From positions 186,001 to 250,000 of the forward strand of contig JAEUPQ010000040.1 of assembly GCA_016789405.1 (NCBI GenBank): a stretch of DNA of 64,000 nt. Reading direction: 5' to 3'. Shown here piece by piece: positions 9,256 to 17,222 of this stretch (its first letter is position 1; each line of letters opens with the position of its first letter). This DNA is from Lysobacteraceae bacterium. GTDB lineage: Bacteria > Pseudomonadota > Gammaproteobacteria > Xanthomonadales > Xanthomonadaceae. The position numbers and the translations under genes are program-made. Under the pieces are notes generated by a model, which was given only the letters and a program-made list of their open reading frames with translations, did no database searches and was not told where the DNA came from.

Positions 9256-10005
9256 ATGGAACTGCCCCCCGATTTCCTGCTGTACGTCATCATCGGATTT
9301 GCTGCACAACTGGTCGATGGCGCCTTGGGCATGGCCTATGGTGTGACCGCTTCCACGCTTCTGCTGGGTTTCGGCGTTCCGCCGGCCGTCAGCAGTGCGA
9401 CGGTGCATGCCGCCGAGTGCTTCACCACGGGGACCTCGGCGATCTCGCACCATGCGTTCGGCAACATCGACCGCAAGCTGTTCAGGCGCCTGTTGCTGCC
9501 CGGCGTGCTCGGCGCGGGCCTCGGGGCCTGGCTGCTGACGGTCATCGACGGCGACGCGCTCAAACCCTGGGTGGCCGGCTACCTGCTGCTGATGGGCGTG
9601 ATCATCCTGTTCAAGGCGTTCCGCGAGCTGGTGCCGCGCGAGGTGACATCGCACGTTTCGACCGTCGGTTTCATCGGCGCCTTCCTCGATGCCATCGGCG
9701 GCGGTGGCTGGGGGCCGATCGTGGCGACCAACCTGATCGCCCGCGGCCACGAACTGCGCCTGACCGTGGGCAGCGTGAACGCGGTGGAGTTCTTCGTCAC
9801 GCTCACGGCGTCGATCGTGTTCCTGCTGACCCTCGGCACGAGCCATGTCGGCATCGTGCTCGGCCTGGCGGTCGGCGGCGTGCTCGCCGCGCCGCTTGGG
9901 GCCTGGCTGATCCGTTTCGTCAATCCGCGCGTGCTCATGCCGTTCGTCGGCCTTCTGGTGATCGCATTGAGCATCCGCACCCTCTACAAGACCTTCGCCG
10001 GCTGA
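9256..10005 (+). CDS. TauE/SafE-family sulfite exporter-like permease
   Basis: Integral membrane protein of 249 residues with about 7-8 hydrophobic segments and the repeated glycine-rich signatures GFAAQLVDGALGMAYGVTAS and VGFIGAFLDAIGGGGWGPI typical of the TauE/SafE family. Family members move sulfite, sulfoacetate or other organosulfur anions. Its place between cysJIH and cysDNC suggests it exports toxic sulfite or imports a sulfur source during assimilation (inference). The start ATG was chosen because the first membrane segment follows at once; no clear ribosome binding site is visible. Confidence 0.9.
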   Translation: MELPPDFLLYVIIGFAAQLVDGALGMAYGVTASTLLLGFGVPPAVSSATVHAAECFTTGTSAISHHAFGNIDRKLFRRLLLPGVLGAGLGAWLLTVIDGDALKPWVAGYLLLMGVIILFKAFRELVPREVTSHVSTVGFIGAFLDAIGGGGWGPIVATNLIARGHELRLTVGSVNAVEFFVTLTASIVFLLTLGTSHVGIVLGLAVGGVLAAPLGAWLIRFVNPRVLMPFVGLLVIALSIRTLYKTFAG

Positions 10006-10054
10006 CATCAGCCAGCTGAACCCGGCATGGCAGCGGTTTCGCGATGGGGCTAGA

Positions 10055-10068
10055 GTCCCGTGCGGGAC
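10055..10068 (+). other. Small inverted repeat upstream of cysD
   Basis: GTCCCG-TG-CGGGAC, 43 bases before the cysD start, in the 105-base gap after the permease gene. It may be a weak terminator, a leader structure, or chance in GC-rich DNA. Confidence 0.25.
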
Positions 10069-10110
10069 GCCCGCCGTCCCGGATGCCACAGCCCCAATTC
10101 CCGGAAACAC

Positions 10111-11034
10111 ATGTCCAGTCCCGTGTCGAGTTCCCACGTGTTGAGCCACCTCGATCGGCTCGAAGCCGAAAGCATCCACATCCTGCGCGAGGTCGCGTCC
10201 GAGTTCCGCAACCCGGTCATGCTGTATTCGATCGGCAAGGACAGCTCGGTGCTGCTGCACCTGCTGCAGAAGGCGTTCGCCCCGGGGCGATCGCCCATCC
10301 CGCTGTTGCACGTGGATACCGGCTGGAAGTTCCGCGAGATGATCGCCTTCCGCGATCGTCGCGCCGAAGAAACCGGCATCCCGCTGCGCGTGCACACGAA
10401 TCCGGATGGCGTGGCCCAGGGCATCGGCCCGGTCAGCCATGGCGCGACCGTGCACACCGACGTGATGAAGACCCAGGCCCTGAAGCAGGCGCTCGACCTC
10501 GGCGGATTCGATGCGGCCATCGGCGGCGCCCGCCGCGACGAGGAAAAATCGCGCGCCAAGGAGCGCGTGTTCTCGTTCCGCACCGCGCAGCATCGCTGGG
10601 ACCCGAAGAACCAGCGCCCCGAACTCTGGAATCTCTACAACACTCGGATCCACAAGGGCGAATCGGTGCGCGTGTTCCCGATCTCGAACTGGACCGAACT
10701 GGACGTGTGGCTGTACATCTTCCGCGAGAAGATTCCGGTGCCATCGCTGTATTTCGCGCAGGAGCGCCCGGTCGTGGAACGCGATGGTGCCCTGATCATG
10801 GTCGACGACCACCGCCTGCCGCTGCACGACGGCGAGACCCCTGCGATGAAGCGCGTGCGCTTCCGCACCCTCGGCTGCTATCCGCTGACCGGTGCGATCG
10901 AGTCCGATGCGGACACGCTGGAAAAGATCATCGCCGAGATGCTGGTCGCCACCACCTCCGAACGACAGGGGCGCGTCATCGACCACGATCCCTCCGCCTC
11001 GATGGAGAAAAAGAAGCAGGAGGGCTATTTCTGA
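10111..11034 (+). CDS. cysD: Sulfate adenylyltransferase subunit 2
   Basis: ATP sulfurylase catalytic subunit forming APS from ATP and sulfate, with CysN as GTPase partner. 307 residues (E. coli 302). The N-terminal nucleotide-binding PP-loop reads MLYSIGKDSSVLLHLLQKAF, followed by the conserved HVDTGWKFREMI and GARRDEEKSRAKER. The C-terminal part includes LGCYPLTGAIES. Start MSSPVSSSHVLSHLDRLEAE was chosen over an upstream in-frame ATG since GGAAA lies about 6 bases before it. The stop overlaps the start of cysNC. Confidence 0.97.
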   Translation: MSSPVSSSHVLSHLDRLEAESIHILREVASEFRNPVMLYSIGKDSSVLLHLLQKAFAPGRSPIPLLHVDTGWKFREMIAFRDRRAEETGIPLRVHTNPDGVAQGIGPVSHGATVHTDVMKTQALKQALDLGGFDAAIGGARRDEEKSRAKERVFSFRTAQHRWDPKNQRPELWNLYNTRIHKGESVRVFPISNWTELDVWLYIFREKIPVPSLYFAQERPVVERDGALIMVDDHRLPLHDGETPAMKRVRFRTLGCYPLTGAIESDADTLEKIIAEMLVATTSERQGRVIDHDPSASMEKKKQEGYF

Positions 11035-12950
11035 TGAGCGCCGTGACCCGAACTCCCGACACGCAGCCGGCCGAGGATGCTGCAACCGCCGTCGCCGCCT
11101 ATCTCGAACAGCACGAACACAAGCAACTGCTGCGTTTCATCACCTGCGGCAGCGTCGACGACGGCAAGAGCACGCTGATCGGCCGCCTGCTGCACGACAC
11201 CAAGCTGCTGCTGGACGACCAGCTCGCCGCGCTGGAAGCCGACAGCCGTCGACACGGCACGCAGAACGGCCAGATCGATTTCGCGCTGCTCGTCGACGGC
11301 CTGCAGGCCGAACGCGAGCAGGGCATCACGATCGATGTCGCCTACCGCTTCTTCAGCACCGACCAGCGCAAGTTCATCGTCGCCGACTGCCCCGGCCACG
11401 AGCAGTACACCCGCAACATGGCGACGGGTGCGTCCACCGCCGATCTTGCGATCGTGCTGGTCGACGCACGCAAGGGCCTGCTCACGCAGACCCGACGCCA
11501 CAGCTACATCGTGTCGCTGCTGGGCATCCGCCACGTGGTGCTGGCGGTGAACAAGATGGATCTCGTCGATCACGACCAGTCCGTGTTCGCGCGCATCGCC
11601 GACGATTACCGTGCGCTCGCGGCGCAGCTGAACATCCCGAACGTCACCTGCATTCCGCTTTCGGCCCTCAACGGCGACAACATGCTGTCGCGTTCCGACA
11701 ACATGTCCTGGTACGCCGGCCCCACGCTGCTCGAACACCTTGAAACCGTCGATGTCTCCCACGCGCGCCGCGACCTGGGCCTGCGCCTGCCGGTGCAGTG
11801 GGTGTGCCGACCCGACCAGAATTTCCGCGGTTTCGCCGGCACGCTCGTGTCCGGCACGGCGAAGGTCGGCGACGAGATCGTGGCGCTGCCGTCGGGGCGT
11901 CGCTCGAAGATCGCACGCATCGTCACTGGCGATGGTGACCTCGATTCCGCGATCACCGGCCAGGCGATCACGCTGACGCTGGAAGACGAAATCGATATCA
12001 GCCGTGGCGACGTCATCGCCGCTGCCACGTCGCCGGCGCAGGTCGCCGACCAGTTCGCGGCGCACCTGCTGTGGATGGGCGAGCATGCACTGCTGCCAGG
12101 GCGTCCGTACTGGCTGAAGATCGGTGCGCGCACCGTCGGTGCGTCGGTCACCGAGATCAAGCATCGCGTCGACGTGAACACCCAGGATCACCTCGCTGCG
12201 AAACACCTCGAACTCAACGAGGTCGGCTACTGCAACCTGCATCTGGACCAGCCGGTCGCCTTCGAGTCGTACGCCGACAGCCGCGAGCTCGGCGCCTTCA
12301 TCCTCGTCGATCGCCAGACCAATGGCACGGTCGCCGCGGGCACGCTGGACTTCGCCCTGCGTCGCGCCGCGAACATCCATTGGCAGCATCTGGAAGTGGA
12401 CAAGGCCGCACGCGCGCGCAGCCTCGGCCAGTCGCCGCGCTGCGTGTGGTTCACCGGCCTGTCCGGCTCCGGAAAATCCACGGTCGCCAACCTCGTCGAG
12501 AAGCGCCTGGCGGCGCTGGGCATGCACACCTACATCCTCGATGGCGACAACGTGCGCCACGGCCTCAACAAGGACCTCGGTTTCAGCGAAGAGGATCGCG
12601 TCGAGAACATCCGTCGCGTCGCCGAGGTGTCGAGACTGATGGTCGACGCCGGCCTGATCGTGCTGGTCAGCTTCATTTCGCCGTTCCGGGCCGAACGACA
12701 GATGGCGCGCGAGTTGTTCGAAGGAGACGAATTCGTCGAGGTCCACGTCGACACGCCGCTGGAAGTCGCCGAAGGCCGCGACGTGAAGGGCCTGTACGCC
12801 AAGGCGCGGGCCGGCAAGATCCCGAACTTCACCGGCATCGATTCGCCGTACGAAGCCCCGGTGTCACCCGAACTGCGCCTGGACACCGTGGCGAACACGC
12901 CCGAAGACCTCGCCGAGGCGGTCGTCCGTCGGATCCTCGGACAAGGCTGA
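11034..12950 (+). CDS. cysNC: Bifunctional sulfate adenylyltransferase subunit 1 / adenylylsulfate kinase
   Basis: Fusion of the GTPase subunit of ATP sulfurylase with APS kinase, so one protein helps make APS and phosphorylates it to PAPS. 638 residues. The CysN part (about 1-440) shows GSVDDGKSTLIGRLLHD, DCPGHEQYTRNMATGAS and NKMDLVD. The CysC part (about 460-638) shows the P-loop GLSGSGKSTVANL, DGDNVRHGLNKDLGFSEEDR and SFISPFRAER. ATG overlaps the cysD stop, so the two are coupled. The fusion is common in xanthomonads and pseudomonads. Confidence 0.97.
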   Translation: MSAVTRTPDTQPAEDAATAVAAYLEQHEHKQLLRFITCGSVDDGKSTLIGRLLHDTKLLLDDQLAALEADSRRHGTQNGQIDFALLVDGLQAEREQGITIDVAYRFFSTDQRKFIVADCPGHEQYTRNMATGASTADLAIVLVDARKGLLTQTRRHSYIVSLLGIRHVVLAVNKMDLVDHDQSVFARIADDYRALAAQLNIPNVTCIPLSALNGDNMLSRSDNMSWYAGPTLLEHLETVDVSHARRDLGLRLPVQWVCRPDQNFRGFAGTLVSGTAKVGDEIVALPSGRRSKIARIVTGDGDLDSAITGQAITLTLEDEIDISRGDVIAAATSPAQVADQFAAHLLWMGEHALLPGRPYWLKIGARTVGASVTEIKHRVDVNTQDHLAAKHLELNEVGYCNLHLDQPVAFESYADSRELGAFILVDRQTNGTVAAGTLDFALRRAANIHWQHLEVDKAARARSLGQSPRCVWFTGLSGSGKSTVANLVEKRLAALGMHTYILDGDNVRHGLNKDLGFSEEDRVENIRRVAEVSRLMVDAGLIVLVSFISPFRAERQMARELFEGDEFVEVHVDTPLEVAEGRDVKGLYAKARAGKIPNFTGIDSPYEAPVSPELRLDTVANTPEDLAEAVVRRILGQG

Positions 12951-13008
12951 GGATCCGACGCCTGGCGCGGCACGGCCGGGCGTTGCCTTTCATTGCCCGA
13001 TCAATGTG

Positions 13009-13032
13009 AAGGCCCGGTTCGCACCGGGCCTT
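13009..13032 (+). terminator. Stem-loop terminator after cysNC
   Basis: Perfect 10-bp arms AAGGCCCGGT / ACCGGGCCTT with loop TCGC, followed by CTGTCGTT. It lies between convergent genes (cysNC and the CsrA-like gene), so probably works in both directions. Confidence 0.8.
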
Positions 13033-13064
13033 CTGTCGTTCCGGAACCTGTCTCGAGCGCGTCG

Positions 13065-13487
13065 TCAGGACGACGCGCTCAGTTCCGGAGCTGCACGGGC
13101 GACACCCTGGGCCGTCGCTGCGCTGCGCGCCGGCCGTTCTTTCGCTTGTTCGCAAGTGATTCGCAGCGGCCGGGGCGCGCTGATTCCCAGATGTATGTGG
13201 TCGTCGCAATCGGACGCGAGCGGAACGGCATCGCCCGGGAGCCAGACTTCGACTTCGATCCCGTCGATGCGAAAGCGCCGCACGCCGAGCAGCGAGAACA
13301 GATAGGCATGCGCGCCGCTGGGCAGGATGATCGGCTGGAGACTGGCGCCGTCGAAGTGGAGGCAGGTGCCTGCGGGAGCTATGACACCGAGGGTGACCCG
13401 GTCCTGCAGCCGGCGCTGCAACGTCACGTGGATGTCGTCGCCGATGCGGACCGTTCCCCCAATCCGGCAAGTCATTACCACCACCAT
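13065..13487 (-). CDS. Divergent protein with two CsrA-like domains
   Basis: 140 residues. Residues 1-54 match the CsrA/RsmA layout: MVVVMTCRIGGTVRIGDD corresponds to the MLILTRRVGETLMIGDE region, and VTLGVIAPAG to the VRIGVNAPKE region. Residues about 62-112 repeat the pattern (FRIDGIEVEVWL, then HIHLGISAPRPLRI). CsrA is normally about 60 residues and works as a homodimer binding GGA in mRNA leaders; here both halves appear fused in one chain. Some RNA-contact residues are altered: the arginine pair is CR, and the position of the key C-terminal arginine is F45. The start is well supported by GGGGAGG before ATG. A low-complexity tail follows from about 115. Whether it binds RNA is unknown. 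Confidence 0.7.
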   Translation of the reverse strand: MVVVMTCRIGGTVRIGDDIHVTLQRRLQDRVTLGVIAPAGTCLHFDGASLQPIILPSGAHAYLFSLLGVRRFRIDGIEVEVWLPGDAVPLASDCDDHIHLGISAPRPLRITCEQAKERPARSAATAQGVARAAPELSASS

Positions 13488-13644
13488 GCACCTCCCCTGT
13501 GAAGATCGCGTCCGGTTCTCCACCGGCTGCTGTCCGTCGGCTGCGCACCCGCGTGACCGCTGTCGCCGATCCCGAGGCTTCCGCCGCCCCCGGCGCTGCC
13601 CAGTGTCTGCCGGTTACCTTGTTTGGTCCCGAAGTTAGCACAAC

Positions 13645-13658
13645 TGACATGCCTGTCA
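13645..13658. promoter_or_regulatory. Candidate operator TGACA-N4-TGTCA
   Basis: Perfect inverted repeat with 5-bp arms in the 223-base gap between the divergent CsrA-like and S24-like genes. Its place is suitable for binding of the dimeric S24-like repressor to control itself and its neighbour. The surrounding sequence (GTTAGCACAAC) is also relatively AT-rich. No experimental basis. Confidence 0.35.
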
Positions 13659-13710
13659 ATCGCCGCCGGATCGTGCGACCCTGTCTCCTTGATGTCGGGT
13701 GGGTTGGCCC

Positions 13711-14373
13711 ATGGACAAATACGCACAAGCCCTCATGCAGGCGATGGACGAGACCGGCACCAGCAATACGCGGGTGGCGGAAGTCGCACAGGTCGGTCGC
13801 AACAATGTCGCGCACTGGCGGGTCGGGCGCCGCCCGATTCCCGCGGATCATGCACCGGCGATCGCGGCGCTGCTGGGCGTGGCACCGGAACGGATCAGCC
13901 GTGCCTACGACCAGATGCTCCGAGTCGAATCCGCCCATCAGGTCATGGCCCTGCAGGGGTTGCGCTCGGGCACCACGCCGGATGCCCATGTCGCGCTGGA
14001 GCGCCTGGATGCGTTCTCGAGGGCCGACATGCCCGTCCGCATCTGGTTGCCTGAATTCGTGGTGCGCCGGGAGCTGGGCCCGACGCCGATCCAGAATGTG
14101 CGCTGGACCGTGCAGCTGTCCCGCGCCATGGAACCGGACATCCGGCGGAATGCCCTCGTCCTCGTCGATACCAGCATGACGCGGCACGAGGATGTGGTCG
14201 ATGGCGGGCTGTACGCATACACGCTGTGGGGACGTCCGGATATCCGCCGTGTCCTGCCAAGACGCGATGGCTGGCTGCTGGTCGGACAGGATCCGGGCGT
14301 CGATCGCGTGCAGGTCCCCGCGGCCGAGTTAACGGATCTGCGAATTCTCGGGGCGGTCGTCGGCGTGCTGTAG
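13711..14373 (+). CDS. S24/LexA-fold repressor-like protein without protease residues
   Basis: 220 residues. The N-terminal Cro/CI-type helix-turn-helix covers about residues 8-60 (TRVAEVAQVGRNNVAHWRVG). The C-terminal domain has the LexA/CI peptidase S24 pattern: AMEPDIRRNALVLVDTS, then DGGLYAYTLWG and IRRVLPRRDGWLLVGQDPG. The catalytic serine of the usual SMEP motif is alanine here (A139) and the lysine position about 40 residues later is arginine (R179/R180), so self-cleavage is unlikely. It would act as a non-inducible dimeric repressor or through ligand binding (inference). A GTG four codons upstream is an alternative start. Not accompanied by phage genes. Confidence 0.75.
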   Translation: MDKYAQALMQAMDETGTSNTRVAEVAQVGRNNVAHWRVGRRPIPADHAPAIAALLGVAPERISRAYDQMLRVESAHQVMALQGLRSGTTPDAHVALERLDAFSRADMPVRIWLPEFVVRRELGPTPIQNVRWTVQLSRAMEPDIRRNALVLVDTSMTRHEDVVDGGLYAYTLWGRPDIRRVLPRRDGWLLVGQDPGVDRVQVPAAELTDLRILGAVVGVL

Positions 14374-14400
14374 TGCGGGCAAGAGGCCGAATCGTTTGAC

Positions 14401-14429
14401 GAGCCCCTGAATTTGTGCAAATTAGGCTC
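14401..14429. promoter_or_regulatory. Palindrome with -35-like element upstream of the MASE1-like gene
   Basis: GAGCC, then AATTTG-TG-CAAATT, then GGCTC form a nested inverted repeat (inner arms 14410-14423). TTGACG at 14396-14401 is a good -35 element, so the palindrome would lie in the promoter spacer, where a repressor would block transcription. No good -10 element could be assigned. Confidence 0.4.
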
Positions 14430-14491
14430 AAGACGAACAACCCGACGAGGCGTGTGCGGGCCATCCGGGTGATGGTCGGCAAAGGCATGCA

Positions 14492-16012
14492 ATGGAAGAT
14501 GCGAAGTGGAAAAGTATCGCCAAGGGACTGGCGATCGGCCTCGCTTATGGCGTCGCATACCTCGTGTTGCGACACCTGTCCTTCAATCAGTGGTTCCTGC
14601 CGGCAGGGTTGCGGTGCGGGAGCCTGCTGCTCGCGCCCTATCGCTACTGGCCTTTCATCATTGCTGGCGACATCGCCGCATTGCTCTATCTGCGTGTGCC
14701 GAAGGTCGAGCAATACGGCGAGCTGTGGGCCTATGGCAGCCCGGTACTGTTGATCGCGCTGATTGCGGTCGTCGCCCATGCCTGGCGATCGAGATTGAAG
14801 TCGACGCAAGGCCTGCAGCGCTGGTTGCCAGTGGTTGCACTGACGCTGGCCGCCTGGTCGGCGGCCAGCAACATGCTGCTGAACTACTTCCTCGATGGAC
14901 CGCGTCCCCTCGTCAATCTCAAGAACTACATCGGCTACACGGTGGGCGACTTCCTGGGCATCCTGCTGATCCTGCTGCCCTGCCTGCTCTGGCTGCACCG
15001 TCATCACGGCATTCCGCTGACGCGGAGGCTCTGGTGGCAGGTGTCGGGCGCCGTGGTGGTCACCATCGCGCTGTACCTGGGGATCACGGTTCCGCAGGCC
15101 ATCGATGATTCGACCCGGCTCCTGCTGCTGATGCTGATGATCGTGCCGGCCGTCTATCTGACCTTCTTCGAGGGCTGGCGCGGTGCCGCGGTCGGCGTGG
15201 TCGTCGCCAATTTCGCCGTCGCAAGGACGCTGACCTATTCGGGCATTCCGGGCTACGGCGACGATGTCGTGCTGTTCTCGCAACAGGCGCTGCTGATTTC
15301 CGCATGCGCGCTGTTGTTCCTGGGACGGATGATCTCGGATCACTACGAAAGAGCGTTGCGCTCCGGCATGGCCGAGCGGCAGGCATTGACGATGGCGCGG
15401 ACCAGTTTCCTGTCGACGGAACGCGTGCTGCGCGAACAACTGCTCTGCATGGCGCAGATGCAATTGATGATCGATGGCGAGCGACGCGATCTGGCGGAGT
15501 GGCTGAAGGTGCACGGCCGGTACGATGCCGCGATGCAGCTCAACAGCAGCGGCATGCTGCAGCGACAGAATTTCGACGGACAGGCGATGGCCTTGTATCC
15601 GATCCGCATCGAGCAGGACGGGCTGTTCAAGGCCGTGCATGGGAAGGCGTTCAGCGATTTCTGGGCGGGAGAGGCCGAAATCGCCTATGGATTCCGCGGC
15701 CCCATTTCGAAGGTTTCGGTGGATCTGCAACTGGTGGCCTACCGCTGCATCTGCCATGCCATGGCGTTGCTGTCCGATTACAGCCCGGACGAATTCCGCC
15801 TCAACATGCGTGCCTGGAGCGGTCGTTCGACAAACGGCATCTTCGTCCGGCTCGAGGTGGTGCCGACAGGCGCATTCGAGCTTTCGCAGGCGGGGATGAC
15901 CGCCGAGACCCTGCTCGCCGCGAGGATCAAGGCCCATGGCGGCGCGATGCGTCGCCATGGGCATAGCATTTCATTCCTGCTCGCGGAGACCCCGGGCAGC
16001 GATTCGGCGTGA
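14492..16012 (+). CDS. MASE1-like integral membrane sensor with degenerate kinase-like C-terminus
   Basis: 506 residues. The first 300 or so hold about eight hydrophobic segments with MASE1-like character (AKGLAIGLAYGVAYLVLRHL, WFLPAGLRCGSLLLAPYRYW, GDFLGILLILLPCLLW). A cytoplasmic part follows from about residue 290 (DHYERALRSGMAERQAL) with helical linker and a region SVDLQLVAYRCICHAMALL that resembles the start of a histidine-kinase ATPase domain. No phospho-acceptor H-box, GGDEF or EAL motif is visible. MASE1 domains usually sit in front of kinase or cyclic-di-GMP domains, so this may be a sensor that signals through protein contact. Function is unassigned. Confidence 0.7.
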   Translation: MEDAKWKSIAKGLAIGLAYGVAYLVLRHLSFNQWFLPAGLRCGSLLLAPYRYWPFIIAGDIAALLYLRVPKVEQYGELWAYGSPVLLIALIAVVAHAWRSRLKSTQGLQRWLPVVALTLAAWSAASNMLLNYFLDGPRPLVNLKNYIGYTVGDFLGILLILLPCLLWLHRHHGIPLTRRLWWQVSGAVVVTIALYLGITVPQAIDDSTRLLLLMLMIVPAVYLTFFEGWRGAAVGVVVANFAVARTLTYSGIPGYGDDVVLFSQQALLISACALLFLGRMISDHYERALRSGMAERQALTMARTSFLSTERVLREQLLCMAQMQLMIDGERRDLAEWLKVHGRYDAAMQLNSSGMLQRQNFDGQAMALYPIRIEQDGLFKAVHGKAFSDFWAGEAEIAYGFRGPISKVSVDLQLVAYRCICHAMALLSDYSPDEFRLNMRAWSGRSTNGIFVRLEVVPTGAFELSQAGMTAETLLAARIKAHGGAMRRHGHSISFLLAETPGSDSA

Positions 16013-16038
16013 GCAGTCCGACAGGCATCTTTCGCCGG

Positions 16039-16500
16039 TCATTCGGATTGCGTTGGCTGGCGAATCACCCAGTAGGTGCCGTTGGTGGACTGGTGCAGCA
16101 CGATTTCGATGTCGTTGGAGACATACAGCGTGCGCCCTGTGCCGCTGGGGCCTGTGTCTCCGGGAAGCACGACCCTGTCGGCATCGACACCGAGCGGTAG
16201 CGTCCAGTAGGTGCCGTCGATTGCGCCGATGGCGGCATGGACGACACCGTTTGCGTCGTTGATCTGGAAATAGTCGACGCCATCGCGCTGGAATCCATAG
16301 ACCATCCAGGACGGATCCGCCGCAAGATCGATGCTGCTCGGGAATGATTGACCCAGGCCAATCGAGGGCCTGGGTGCGCCATGCCCGTCATCGGGACAGC
16401 CGCAAGAGGTGGATTGGCCCAATGCAAAGGGAATGAAAGGGATGTTGCCGGCAGCCATAAGCACGAGGGCGATGGGACGAGGCTGCAAGATCTTCAGCAT
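16039..16500 (-). CDS. Secreted protein of unknown function
   Basis: 153 residues. The N-terminus MLKILQPRPIALVLMAAGNI looks like a signal peptide, with likely cleavage near FALGQS (about residue 29). The mature part starts with a short Cys pair (SCGCPDDGHG) and continues with aromatic-rich beta-like sequence, including GTYWTLPLG and the similar GTYWVIRQP near the end, which may be a small repeat. No family recognised. It is convergent with the MASE1-like gene. Confidence 0.55.
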   Translation of the reverse strand: MLKILQPRPIALVLMAAGNIPFIPFALGQSTSCGCPDDGHGAPRPSIGLGQSFPSSIDLAADPSWMVYGFQRDGVDYFQINDANGVVHAAIGAIDGTYWTLPLGVDADRVVLPGDTGPSGTGRTLYVSNDIEIVLHQSTNGTYWVIRQPTQSE

Positions 16501-16825
16501 GTGACGACTCCTTCACTGTGTTTCAGCGTATGTATTGGCAAACAGCGCGAAAAATGTGTTTCAGGTGGTGGCGATGCCCGTGGGTCGGAGGTTGAGCGGG
16601 CATTCACACTGGAATACACCCGCAGGCGGTTTTCAAGCCCTTTGCATTGGCGGGTGGTCGTCCGGTCCTGACGGACGCTTCGACGGTAGCGCGTCATGCG
16701 CCGGGACGACCGCAGCGGATGCCAGCGTGCCCTGCGCCGGCCACGAACGGCCTCGAACGGCCGCGGAAAGCACAACGCCCGGTCTGGCCGGGCGCTGTGG
16801 TCGTGCGCGCGTCGCGATGTGGCGC
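16501..16825. other. Intergenic region of 325 bases
   Basis: Separates two minus-strand genes. It contains the terminator-like hairpin at 16776-16794 and must hold the promoter of the secreted-protein gene next to 16500. GTGTATTCCAG and AAACACATTTTTCGCGC on the minus strand are the AT-richest parts. No open frame with coding character was seen. Confidence 0.5.
16776..16794 (-). terminator. Stem-loop terminator after the YeaQ-like gene
   Basis: Perfect 7-bp arms CGCCCGG / CCGGGCG with a 5-base loop, 31 bases past the stop of the YeaQ-like gene; on the minus strand it is followed by TTGTGCTTTCC. Its stem is the same as that of the terminator after cysB. Confidence 0.6.
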
Positions 16826-17071
16826 CTACTTCTTCTTCCTGATCAATTCGAACAGGAACAGCAGGATGACTGCACAGGCAATCGACACCGCGAATCCGGT
16901 GAAGCCACCGGACAGGCCCAGCATCGGGGCGACATAGCTGCCGAGCCAGGATCCGGCGATGCCCAGGACGATGGTGAGGACCCAGCCCATGGGATCAGCG
17001 CCGGGTTTGATCAGGCGGGCAAGGATGCCGATGACCGCGCCGATCAGGATCGTATAAAGGATTCCGCTCAT
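16826..17071 (-). CDS. GlsB/YeaQ/YmgE-family stress-response membrane protein
   Basis: 81 residues, almost wholly hydrophobic with three membrane segments and the glycine-rich family pattern ILYTILIGAVIGILARLIKP and GIAGSWLGSYVAPMLG. Ends in FELIRKKK, a cytoplasmic positive tail. Members (transglycosylase-associated protein family) are small inner-membrane proteins linked to general stress; biochemical role unknown. The start ATG is preceded by GGAGAAG, 6 bases away, which rejects the longer frame. Confidence 0.88.
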   Translation of the reverse strand: MSGILYTILIGAVIGILARLIKPGADPMGWVLTIVLGIAGSWLGSYVAPMLGLSGGFTGFAVSIACAVILLFLFELIRKKK

Positions 17072-17222
17072 CGCTTGCTTCTCCAGCGGGTGGATGATGC
17101 GTGGGACGGCTGCGGTCAGCTGACCGCAGCCCGATCCTATCAGCGATGCTGCGTCGCAGCGGTCGGTCGTTGCCGTTGGTCGGCAACGACGCCGAGCATG
17201 CGGATGTCTGGCTGCAAGCACA

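Noticed and set aside
13711..16012. Remnant of a prophage, suggested by the S24-type repressor
   Set aside because: No integrase, terminase, capsid, tail or lysis gene and no attachment repeats nearby.
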